Source: an uncultured Bacteroidales bacterium
Lineage (GTDB): Bacteria; Bacteroidota; Bacteroidia; Bacteroidales; Paludibacteraceae
Assembly: GCA_945787425.1 (NCBI GenBank)
Contig: CALZHO010000079.1
Span: 1 to 5,174 of the forward strand
Length of the DNA: 5,174 nucleotides
Direction of reading: 5' to 3'
The notes under the pieces were generated by a model. It made no database searches, was not told the DNA's origin, and saw only the letters and a list, made by a program, of their open reading frames with translations. Positions within the stretch are counted from its first letter, which is position 1. Each line of letters starts with the position of its first letter. A program made the position numbers and the translations under genes. Below are positions 1-5,174 of this stretch, one piece after another.

Positions 1-54
1 CCTCCCCCTCGTTTGGAAGGAACATCGCTGGTGGCGACGATAGACAACTTTTGA
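1..54 (+). CDS. C-terminal end of an upstream gene (partial), product unknown
   Basis: Reading from base 1 in frame gives PPPRLEGTSLVATIDNF and then TGA at 52-54. The codons are G/C-ending in places (CTG, GTG, GCG, ACG), as in coding DNA, and the stop lies 14 bases before a strong terminator hairpin, which is where a gene end is expected. The other two forward frames also stay open for a while: one stops at 41-43 and the other at 85-87, inside the terminator stem, so this frame is the best choice but not proven. Seventeen residues are too few to identify a family and I do not recognise the product. The terminator between it and the sialidase suggests it belongs to a separate transcription unit. 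Confidence 0.45.
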   Translation, partial: PPPRLEGTSLVATIDNF

Positions 55-68
55 ATATTGTATCAATC

Positions 69-126
69 AATAAGAGTTCCAAGTTCTGAATAACCAATCA
101 GTCCTTGGAACTCTTATTATTTTTTA
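69..126 (+). terminator. Intrinsic terminator after the upstream gene
   Basis: A perfect 15-bp inverted repeat, bases 69-83 (AATAAGAGTTCCAAG) pairing with 104-118, encloses a 20-base loop and is followed directly by a T-rich tract (ATTTTTTATTTA, 119-130). The T tract lies on the + strand side only, so the terminator acts on + strand transcription, that is, on the gene ending at 54. It separates that gene from the sialidase, which must therefore have its own promoter between about 130 and 315. Confidence 0.85.
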
Positions 127-131
127 TTTAA

Positions 132-314
132 AAACGTGTGTACAGACTGATTTTGCTATATAGAGATTGCAAAAAGCGATTAGGGGGGGGGTAAACGGAG
201 CGGTTTCATATAAATTATTGAAAGACTTTGAGAATTTATTACTAATTTTCAGTGCTAAATCTGAGGTTTTGCCAATTTTTTTCTATTCACTATAATTTAT
301 CAAACCTTAAATCT
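132..314 (+). promoter_or_regulatory. Leader/promoter region of the sialidase gene (promoter not resolved)
   Basis: This is the only non-coding DNA between the upstream terminator and the sialidase start, so the promoter must lie here. The Bacteroidetes sigma factor recognises TAnnTTTG around -7 and TTG around -33. The closest match I find is TAATTTTC at 243-250 (one mismatch) with a TTG at 218-220, but the 22-base spacer is longer than usual, so I do not assign it firmly. If used, it would start transcription near 257, downstream of the ATG at 252. The last 60 bases before the start codon are A/T-rich and lack a Shine-Dalgarno sequence, as is normal for this phylum. No riboswitch-like structure was recognised. 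Confidence 0.5.
183..191 (+). repeat. Homopolymer tract of nine G
   Basis: Nine consecutive G residues lie in the leader, 123 bases upstream of the sialidase start codon, in otherwise A/T-rich sequence. The tract is outside any convincing reading frame. Runs of this length are prone to slipped-strand length change in bacteria. A length change here would alter promoter spacing or leader structure rather than reading frame. The tract itself is certain, its function is not. Confidence 0.9.
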
Positions 315-383
315 ATGAGAAAAATCAAATTGATTGTAGGTAGTCTTCTGCTGCTTGTGCTAGGTTCGTCCACGGCATTGGCA
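315..383 (+). other. Sec signal peptide of the sialidase
   Basis: Residues 1-23 have a basic start (MRKIK), a hydrophobic core (LIVGSLLLLVLG) and a small-residue ending A-L-A before Q24, which fits signal peptidase I cleavage. There is no lipobox cysteine, so this is not a lipoprotein. Its position also decides the start codon: beginning at 252 would add 21 residues ahead of it. Confidence 0.9.
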
Positions 384-3300
384 CAATTGAACGTGACGGT
401 TTATCGTCCCGATCAACCAGTAACTACATTGAATGAGGGAACTTCGTACCTTATCTACAACACGAAATCAGACCGACCAGGTTTTATTGGGAGTACGGGA
501 ACAGGAATGGCACATTCTGGTGCAATCAATACTGCCGCCACCTATGCTACCATTTCGGAAAATTTTATTTGGCAGGTGACAGCGGCAGGTGAAACAGATG
601 CCTACTACTTGAAGAACGTAGGTGCTAATAAGTATGTCACTGCTACTGGTGCGCATCGTAGTGCTGCCGATACGAAAATCTTTATTCAAGACTGGTACAC
701 TACACTTTGTCCTAAGGCTGATGGAGAAATTCTCACGCGTGATAAAAATGGTAATACATCTAATGCCAAAGCAATTTCTGCCACAGGTAGTGGCGTGTGG
801 ACAATCAATGGCCCTACAGCTAATGGCACGGATTGTTGGAATGGTAATTCTGGTTCATGGGTAAAGTGGAGTAATGGTCACCCCTATGCATTCTATACAT
901 ATACCACTTCGACTATTAACCAGCCCAGTTTCCCTGGTCCAGGTATTCGTTATTTTATCTATTGCGACAACGATGATCGGCAATATTTCTACAATGATAA
1001 TGGCACACTCAGAGTCGCGTCCACAATCTCAGGTAACGTAGATCGCTACCTTTTTGAATGTACGTTTGATGGCACCTATCATCAATTTCGAAATATCAGC
1101 AATGGAAAATATTTTGGGTGGAAAGCTTTTGCATCAAGTCCATATAACTACTTGATTGAGGATGGAAATCCCAGTGGACAGGCTGTACACATGAAGGGCG
1201 GCAATTCATATCTAGTGATGAAGTATGATGGTACTTTTGACCAATCTTCACATGCTAATTACAACAAGAATAATACAAACTATTCATCCAACTTCTACTT
1301 TGTCCCCGCAGGCCCAATCCTTCGCGTAGAAGGAAATTCGCAAGCTGGGGCTTCGGTGACTTGGAATGGAGAAACTCAGACCATTCCTGCTGCTTATGCG
1401 TTGAAGGATGTCACGGTCACAGATGCTACATTATCAGTTGCCTCATACGATGAAGAGAACTTCTCCTTCAATGGATTTAGTTTGAACGGCGTATCGAAAG
1501 GGACTAGTGTTGAATTTCAAGGCTCAGAATCAGATGTGACGTACATATCCGAGTTTCTGCCCAACTACTTCTCAGCAACCTATGGTGAGAAATGGTTGCG
1601 TATTCGAAACAGTCGCAATCCCGAATATGGTTTTGCGTTGAATAATGCGACACCTGAAGCCAACCAAAATATCAAGACAGAAAAGATTGACTTGTCATCG
1701 GAAAACTATCTGTGGTGTTTCGTTGGTACGCCCAGCAACTTCAAGATTTACAACAAGAAATCCGAAACGCTAGTGATTAGCCATGATGGCTCTCCTGCCA
1801 GTGCTGAAGCTGTTACTTTCCAAACGGCTGATGAGGCAAGTGCAGCCCAGTCGTGGAAACTTGTAGATTACACCACGACCAATGCTACTAACACCGTATC
1901 TGGCTATTCCTTCGTACCCGTTTCTGACACAGAGAATACATTGGGCCTAAATCCCTATGAAGGCATAGGGAATGTTTTGAAGTTCTTCAAAAATTCAGAT
2001 GGAGGAAACCGTTGGCTAGTAGAGGAGATTGACATGACGAAATCCCTTAGCCTGACTGTGGAGGTGTCTGGAGTGATAGCTCCCAATACCAATATTGCCA
2101 GTCTGAATATTACTGCGGGAGGAGTAACAACAGCCAAGACAATTACAGGGGCTGTGTCAACCCAGTCACTCTATTTCCCCAAAAATGCCAGTGTAAATAT
2201 TTCCTCCACAACTACGCGCGGATTTGATTGGACTTTTTCTGTAGATGGAGCAGCAAGTGTGTATAGTATTGAAGGATTGAACTTCTCCGAAGCCAATACT
2301 CGTACATTGGATGTAAGCTACGCAAAAACAGACGAGCGGATTCTCTACACGACTCCCGATGCCAACAACAAACCCTACCGTATCCCTGCCATTGTTACAG
2401 CACTCAACGGTGATATCCTAGCTTTCAGCGACAATCGTCCTTGTGGTAATGATGTAGGCTATGGAGAAGTGGATATCAAATGCCGCATATCAACGGACCA
2501 TGGACAGACCTGGGGCGATGAGTTCTTTGTGGCGAATGGTACGGGTATCGAAGCGGCCGAAGGCCAACGACGTGTCAACTTTGACTATGCCTTTGGCGAT
2601 GCGGCTGTAGTGGCTGACCGCGAGCGTAACGAAATCCTGATGCTGTGCGTCTGCGGTAAAACTGTATGTAATGCTAATACAACAGTATATACCCTCAATG
2701 AAAATACAACCAACCCTAACCGCGTTGCTCTTGTTCGTGCTAAATTGGTGGATGGTAAATGGGAGTGGTCTGCACCTATCGAAGTTACCGATCGATTCTA
2801 TCCGCTATTCGTCAAGAACGGTACTGATGTCACTGTGACCTCCCTTTTCGTTGGTGCTGGTCGTATTATGCAGAGTCGGAAGGTGAAGGTAGGCGACTAC
2901 TATCGTATCTATGCAGCCCTCTGGACCAAAAATAGTGGTAATCGTGTGGTATATTCTGACGACTTTGGAGAAACATGGCATATCCTCGGTTCTGTGGACG
3001 ATCGTCCTGCCACAGCTGGCAATGAGCCCAAGTGTGAGGAGTTACCCGATGGCACAGTTGTATTGAGTAGCCGTCATCCCCAGGGCCGTTGCTTCAATCT
3101 CTTCACCTACACCGATGAAACTTATCAGAGTGGTTCATGGGGAGAAATGAAGAAGAGTTTTGAAGTGGGAAATGGCCTAACCAATACCGACAGCGGTACA
3201 AATGGCGAGATTCTTTTCGTGGATAATGTCAAGAATATCGAAACTGGTAACACTACTTCTATCATACTTCAGTCCGTTCCTCTTGGAAGTGGTCGCAATA

Positions 3301-4847
3301 ACTTAGCTGTTTGGACAAAGGAAATTTCTGGCAGCGACTATACCACAACGTCTATCTGCCAAGATTGGACAATGACAAAGCAAATCAGCTATAAGGGCTC
3401 TGCCTATTCTGCTATGACATTGCAGCAGGATGGACGAATTGGTATGCTCTTCGAGGAAGCTCCTGGCCAATATTGTATCGTCTATAAGCCGATGACCATT
3501 AGCGACATTACTGGAGGTAGATATACTGCGTCCGATGATATAAATGTTGATGCCGCCGTGGCCGTAGCCAACAAAGTTCTCGAAAAAACAGGCGTTGGTT
3601 ATCCTTTGAATACGGCAGCCAGCCGTTCTACTCTAGAAAGGGTTATCAATGAACAGAAGGCCAATACGACAGCTACTGCTACAGATCGTATCAATGCTAT
3701 CAATGCAGCTGTCACCACCTATAAACAATCTACCACAGAGATTCAACTACCCGAAGATGGTAAAGCTTACACAATAGCAAACTTAACCAAATTCGGTGCG
3801 AAGCGCTATATGAAATATACGGACAATAGCACAGAAATTACCTTTGGCGCGACAACCAAGGCCGATGCTAGCGTTTTCATCTGCCGACAACTCGAGAATG
3901 ATAAATATGCTTTCGTTACACCTGACGGAAACTTCTTGGCATGGCGCGGTAGCTCTGATGGAGCCAATGGTCACAAAGGCTTTGTGGGTTCCTTCAACTT
4001 TGAAAGTGATAATAAGTCTGATTGGACGCAGATCGCGATAGCTAAGATGACGACGGGTACTTATGTTCCAGGTACGCAAGAGGCACTTTTCGGTTATGTT
4101 ACTTTCAGTGGACGCCGTTCTAACACATATGCTACTGGGTACACAGTGTTGACAACAAGTGGAAGTTATAGTAACTCAAATGCTCCTTATTTCGATGACA
4201 ATCATACCTCCGCACTACTCTTTGAAGATGCAACTGCTACCAATAGCGTAAAACTGAATGCTGTTAGTACAGATGATAAATTGATTAGTGGTATTGACCC
4301 TGGTATGACAATCAGCACTTTCTCCGCACCCTATGCAACGGTCGCCCCAAACGGTGTGAAAGCCTATGCTGCCCTGCTTAATGACGAACAGAATGGAGCA
4401 AGGATGCAGGCAGTCAGTGGAGCAATCCCCGCTGGTGCTGGTGTTGTTCTGATTGGAGAAATGGAGAATGTTCAAACTCGTATGCTACCTGCAACGACCG
4501 AGACGACTGCAGTCTTGAATGGCAATTTACTGGTAGGCACTGCTAATGCAACCCATACTGTTGAGAGTGGTGATTATATATTGGTAAAAGGAACTTTAGG
4601 TATCGGTTTCTACAAGGCTAAAGTAGGTAGCCAAATCGGAAAGGGTAAGGCTTATCTGCACATTACAAGTGAACAAGCAGTGCGTGGCTTCAAACTTCAG
4701 TTTGGTGAAGGAACTGCCACAGCCATACAAACAATCAATTCCATCGATGAGACAGCTCCCATCTACGACTTGACAGGACGCCGTGTCAACCAGTTGCACA
4801 AAGGCGGTATCTATATCCAATCTGGTCGTAAGTTTATCGTGAAATAA
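315..4847 (+). CDS. Exported multimodular exo-alpha-sialidase (neuraminidase), GH33
   Basis: The enzyme hydrolyses terminal alpha-linked sialic acids from glycoconjugates outside the cytoplasm. The start at 315 (1510 residues) is preferred over the in-frame ATG at 252 because it puts a clean signal peptide at the N-terminus. Order: signal peptide 1-23; two beta-trefoil-like modules about 25-200 and 211-333; a beta-rich segment; a third module 417-573; a beta domain 577-675; GH33 propeller about 680-1065; a helical linker 1078-1140; a fourth module 1143-1305; a beta-rich domain 1312-1475; and a short sorting-like motif 1483-1510. The catalytic set can be placed: YRIP arginine R689, acid/base D713, D762 of the GDAAVV motif, E904 (NEP), R920, R994 and nucleophile Y1031. 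Two good Asp boxes are at 726-733 and 881-888. Family members are often 400-700 residues, so this one is unusually long. Kdn hydrolase or trans-sialidase activity cannot be excluded by reading. The gene has its own leader and is followed after 27 bases by a small gene. Confidence 0.95.
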   Translation: MRKIKLIVGSLLLLVLGSSTALAQLNVTVYRPDQPVTTLNEGTSYLIYNTKSDRPGFIGSTGTGMAHSGAINTAATYATISENFIWQVTAAGETDAYYLKNVGANKYVTATGAHRSAADTKIFIQDWYTTLCPKADGEILTRDKNGNTSNAKAISATGSGVWTINGPTANGTDCWNGNSGSWVKWSNGHPYAFYTYTTSTINQPSFPGPGIRYFIYCDNDDRQYFYNDNGTLRVASTISGNVDRYLFECTFDGTYHQFRNISNGKYFGWKAFASSPYNYLIEDGNPSGQAVHMKGGNSYLVMKYDGTFDQSSHANYNKNNTNYSSNFYFVPAGPILRVEGNSQAGASVTWNGETQTIPAAYALKDVTVTDATLSVASYDEENFSFNGFSLNGVSKGTSVEFQGSESDVTYISEFLPNYFSATYGEKWLRIRNSRNPEYGFALNNATPEANQNIKTEKIDLSSENYLWCFVGTPSNFKIYNKKSETLVISHDGSPASAEAVTFQTADEASAAQSWKLVDYTTTNATNTVSGYSFVPVSDTENTLGLNPYEGIGNVLKFFKNSDGGNRWLVEEIDMTKSLSLTVEVSGVIAPNTNIASLNITAGGVTTAKTITGAVSTQSLYFPKNASVNISSTTTRGFDWTFSVDGAASVYSIEGLNFSEANTRTLDVSYAKTDERILYTTPDANNKPYRIPAIVTALNGDILAFSDNRPCGNDVGYGEVDIKCRISTDHGQTWGDEFFVANGTGIEAAEGQRRVNFDYAFGDAAVVADRERNEILMLCVCGKTVCNANTTVYTLNENTTNPNRVALVRAKLVDGKWEWSAPIEVTDRFYPLFVKNGTDVTVTSLFVGAGRIMQSRKVKVGDYYRIYAALWTKNSGNRVVYSDDFGETWHILGSVDDRPATAGNEPKCEELPDGTVVLSSRHPQGRCFNLFTYTDETYQSGSWGEMKKSFEVGNGLTNTDSGTNGEILFVDNVKNIETGNTTSIILQSVPLGSGRNNLAVWTKEISGSDYTTTSICQDWTMTKQISYKGSAYSAMTLQQDGRIGMLFEEAPGQYCIVYKPMTISDITGGRYTASDDINVDAAVAVANKVLEKTGVGYPLNTAASRSTLERVINEQKANTTATATDRINAINAAVTTYKQSTTEIQLPEDGKAYTIANLTKFGAKRYMKYTDNSTEITFGATTKADASVFICRQLENDKYAFVTPDGNFLAWRGSSDGANGHKGFVGSFNFESDNKSDWTQIAIAKMTTGTYVPGTQEALFGYVTFSGRRSNTYATGYTVLTTSGSYSNSNAPYFDDNHTSALLFEDATATNSVKLNAVSTDDKLISGIDPGMTISTFSAPYATVAPNGVKAYAALLNDEQNGARMQAVSGAIPAGAGVVLIGEMENVQTRMLPATTETTAVLNGNLLVGTANATHTVESGDYILVKGTLGIGFYKAKVGSQIGKGKAYLHITSEQAVRGFKLQFGEGTATAIQTINSIDETAPIYDLTGRRVNQLHKGGIYIQSGRKFIVK
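387..1313 (+). other. N-terminal pair of beta-trefoil-like (ricin-like) modules of the sialidase
   Basis: Residues about 25-200 and 211-333 read as two related modules. The first contains GTSYLIYN, then FIWQV, then YYLKN...NKYVT. The second contains GIRYFIYC, YLFEC and HQFRNISNGKYFGWK. Short Tyr/Trp/Gly-rich strands of the type 'x-W/F-x-V ... Y-L-K-N ... N-K-Y' are typical of ricin-type beta-trefoil carbohydrate-binding domains in Bacteroidales exported enzymes. I infer glycan binding from this pattern alone. QxW repeats of classical ricin domains are not clear, so the fold assignment is tentative. Confidence 0.45.
1563..2033 (+). other. Third beta-trefoil-like module of the sialidase
   Basis: Residues about 417-573 (NYFSATYGEKWLRIRN to RWLVEEID) show the same spacing as the first two modules: a strand with WLRIRN, a YLWCFVG strand, FKIYNKKSETLVIS, then AQSWKLVDY and a final NRWLVEEI. 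The repeated Trp-containing strands resemble a beta-trefoil with three lobes. It is separated from module two by a beta-rich stretch (about 334-410) and from the catalytic domain by another (about 577-675), neither of which I can name. Glycan binding is inferred. Confidence 0.4.
2352..3509 (+). other. GH33 six-bladed propeller catalytic domain of the sialidase
   Basis: Residues about 680-1065. The arginine triad that holds the sialic acid carboxylate is R689, R920 and R994. D713 lies 24 residues after R689 in RPCGNDVGYG, and E904 lies 16 residues before R920 in NEPKCEELPDG. Both spacings match the bacterial sialidase pattern as I recall it from the Micromonospora enzyme. Y1031 in GSAYSAMTL is the expected nucleophile, paired with E904. 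Asp boxes S-T-D-H-G-Q-T-W (726-733) and S-D-D-F-G-E-T-W (881-888) mark propeller blades, and a third near 1000-1010 is degenerate. No key residue is missing, so an active enzyme is expected. Confidence 0.93.
3546..4229 (+). other. Helical linker and fourth beta-trefoil-like module of the sialidase
   Basis: Residues 1078-1140 are rich in Ala, Asn, Lys and Thr with heptad-like spacing (AAVAVANKVLEKTG, then STLERVINEQ and RINAINAAVTTYK), resembling a FIVAR-type helical hairpin that often follows catalytic domains in surface glycosidases. Residues about 1143-1305 then run from DGKAYTIANL through KRYMKYTD, YAFVTPDGNFLAWRG and DWTQIAIAKM to SALLFEDA, again in the style of the N-terminal modules. 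Glycan binding is inferred and the helical assignment is tentative. Confidence 0.45.
4248..4739 (+). other. C-terminal beta-rich domain common in Prevotella-type exported proteins
   Basis: Residues about 1312-1475 contain TISTFSAPYATVAPNGVKAY, a Gly/Ala turn IPAGAGVVLIGE, GDYILVKGTLGIGFYK and GKGKAYLHI. From memory of the group, this set of motifs recurs just ahead of the short C-terminal sorting-like motif in many otherwise unrelated large secreted Prevotella and Bacteroides proteins. It is therefore more likely a structural or surface-display module than part of catalysis. Its exact fold and role are unknown to me. Confidence 0.5.
4761..4844 (+). other. Short C-terminal sorting-like motif of the sialidase
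   Basis: The last 28 residues (1483-1510) read IYDLTGRRV, a short spacer, GGIYI, then SGRKFIVK at the very end. This follows the core pattern of the type A C-terminal domain of the type IX secretion system (YDLxGRxV ... GxYxx...GxKxxxK), but it is shorter than the usual 70-80 residues. It suggests surface export, though such short versions also occur in species where type IX secretion has not been shown, so the route is uncertain. Confidence 0.6.
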
Positions 4848-4874
4848 GTAACCCTAAAACTTTTTGAAATAATT

Positions 4875-5057
4875 ATGAAAAAGTTCTATATACAACCATC
4901 AGCGAAAGTTGTAAAAATTTATGCCTCCATCTTGATGGGTAGTAAAGACCCAGAGATAAAATTGAAAGAAGATGAAGAATGGGATGGAGCAGCGTCTATG
5001 ACCAGAAAGAAAACAAATCCCATTTGGGGTGAAGATCCCAAAACGCAACCATGGTAA
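4875..5057 (+). CDS. Small protein of unknown function (60 aa), MKKxYIxP type
   Basis: The product starts MKKFYIQPSAKVVKIYASIL, followed by MGS, a strongly charged acidic stretch (KLKEDEEWD) and a tail ending GEDPKTQPW. I recognise the style, not a named family: Prevotella and Bacteroides encode many short proteins beginning MKK-x-Y-x-x-P, with a hydrophobic patch ending near a Gly-Ser and a variable, charged tail. Their function is unknown to me. There is no signal peptide or membrane segment long enough to span a bilayer. It starts 27 bases after the sialidase stop on the same strand, with an A/T-rich leader (GAAATAATT) and no intervening terminator, so it is probably co-transcribed. A hairpin terminator lies 38 bases after its stop, which supports it being a real gene. 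A peptide precursor or regulatory partner is conceivable but unsupported. Confidence 0.75.
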   Translation: MKKFYIQPSAKVVKIYASILMGSKDPEIKLKEDEEWDGAASMTRKKTNPIWGEDPKTQPW

Positions 5058-5095
5058 TCAATTCTAATATTTTGGTCTAAATCCTTTGATAAATG

Positions 5096-5131
5096 AATAA
5101 GAGGGTGCGTCGAATGGCGTACCCTCTTATT
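5096..5131. terminator. Hairpin terminator closing the sialidase unit, possibly bidirectional
   Basis: Bases 5096-5111 pair with 5116-5131 over 16 positions, 14 Watson-Crick and two G-T wobbles, around a four-base loop (GAAT). The base of the stem is AATAAGAG/CTCTTATT. The + strand continuation (GTGCTACTTTAC) is only weakly T-rich. On the minus strand the stem is followed by CATTTATC, so it may serve transcription from both sides. It closes the unit after the small gene. Confidence 0.75.
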
Positions 5132-5174
5132 GTGCTACTTTACAAGACAGGTAGAATGACAATGTACCGCACCT
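5132..5174. other. Window edge, no assignable gene
   Basis: These 43 bases follow the terminator. They hold no convincing feature. Short open stretches exist on both strands (see rejected items) but are cut by the window end before they can be judged. Confidence 0.6.

Noticed and set aside
148..155. TGATTTTG as an alternative -7 element
   Set aside because: One mismatch to the consensus and no TTG at a suitable distance upstream.
243..250. TAATTTTC as a -7 promoter element with TTG at 218-220
   Set aside because: One mismatch to TAnnTTTG and a 22-base spacer, longer than usual; in A/T-rich DNA such matches arise by chance. Mentioned in the leader entry but not called as a promoter.
132..314. 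Invertible promoter flanked by inverted repeats
   Set aside because: I looked for paired inverted repeats in the leader because Bacteroidales surface genes often use them, and found none beyond the terminator stem.
622..864. Open frame of 80 codons on the + strand inside the sialidase gene
   Set aside because: Overlaps the sialidase in another frame; the translation shows no domain or start context and is a shadow of the coding sequence.
3783..4079. Open frame of 98 codons on the minus strand, and similar ones at 468-689, 1955-2137, 4215-4475 and 4596-4820
   Set aside because: All lie antisense within the sialidase, have low-complexity or Cys/Ser-rich translations with no recognisable motif, and are explained by codon use on the sense strand.
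5140..5174. Possible end of a convergent minus-strand gene (VRYIVILPVL then TAA at 5142-5140)
   Set aside because: Only ten codons are visible, and the other two minus-strand frames are also open to stops nearby, so no frame can be preferred. The bidirectional look of the hairpin at 5096-5131 is compatible with it; sequence past the window would decide.
5156..5174. ATG at 5156 or 5162 as the start of a next + strand gene
   Set aside because: Six codons or fewer before the window ends; cannot be distinguished from chance.

Overview
The window looks like a Bacteroidales genome fragment, most probably Prevotella or a close relative. Four things point there. The large exported protein ends in a short sorting-like motif (IYDLTGRRV then GGIYI.SGRKFIVK) that is very common in that group. 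Its signal peptide and mosaic architecture fit. The starts have AT-rich leaders and no Shine-Dalgarno sequence. A small protein beginning MKKFYIQPS follows it, a short-protein style I associate with Prevotella and Bacteroides. No rRNA, tRNA, insertion sequence or CRISPR array is visible.

Layout, all genes on the + strand: (1) positions 1-54 appear to be the last 17 codons and stop of an upstream gene, closed by a strong intrinsic terminator hairpin at 69-118 with a T-rich tail. (2) A leader region of about 190 bases follows, with a run of nine G residues at 183-191. (3) A single 1510-residue gene (315-4847) encodes an exported exo-alpha-sialidase of family GH33. Its catalytic domain (about residues 680-1065) sits between N-terminal and C-terminal carbohydrate-binding-like modules, and every expected catalytic residue can be placed. 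(4) A 60-codon gene of unknown function starts 27 bases downstream (4875-5057) and is probably co-transcribed. (5) A perfect-loop hairpin at 5096-5131 closes the unit.

Taken together, this is a two-gene transcription unit bounded by two hairpins. The main product should be exported through Sec and then held at or released from the cell surface. There it would remove terminal sialic acids from host glycoproteins such as mucins. Transport and catabolism genes for sialic acid are not in the window, so the fate of the released sugar cannot be read here. The parts most worth a second look are the size and modular build of the sialidase, the poly-G tract in its leader, its abbreviated C-terminal sorting motif, and the unexplained small downstream gene.
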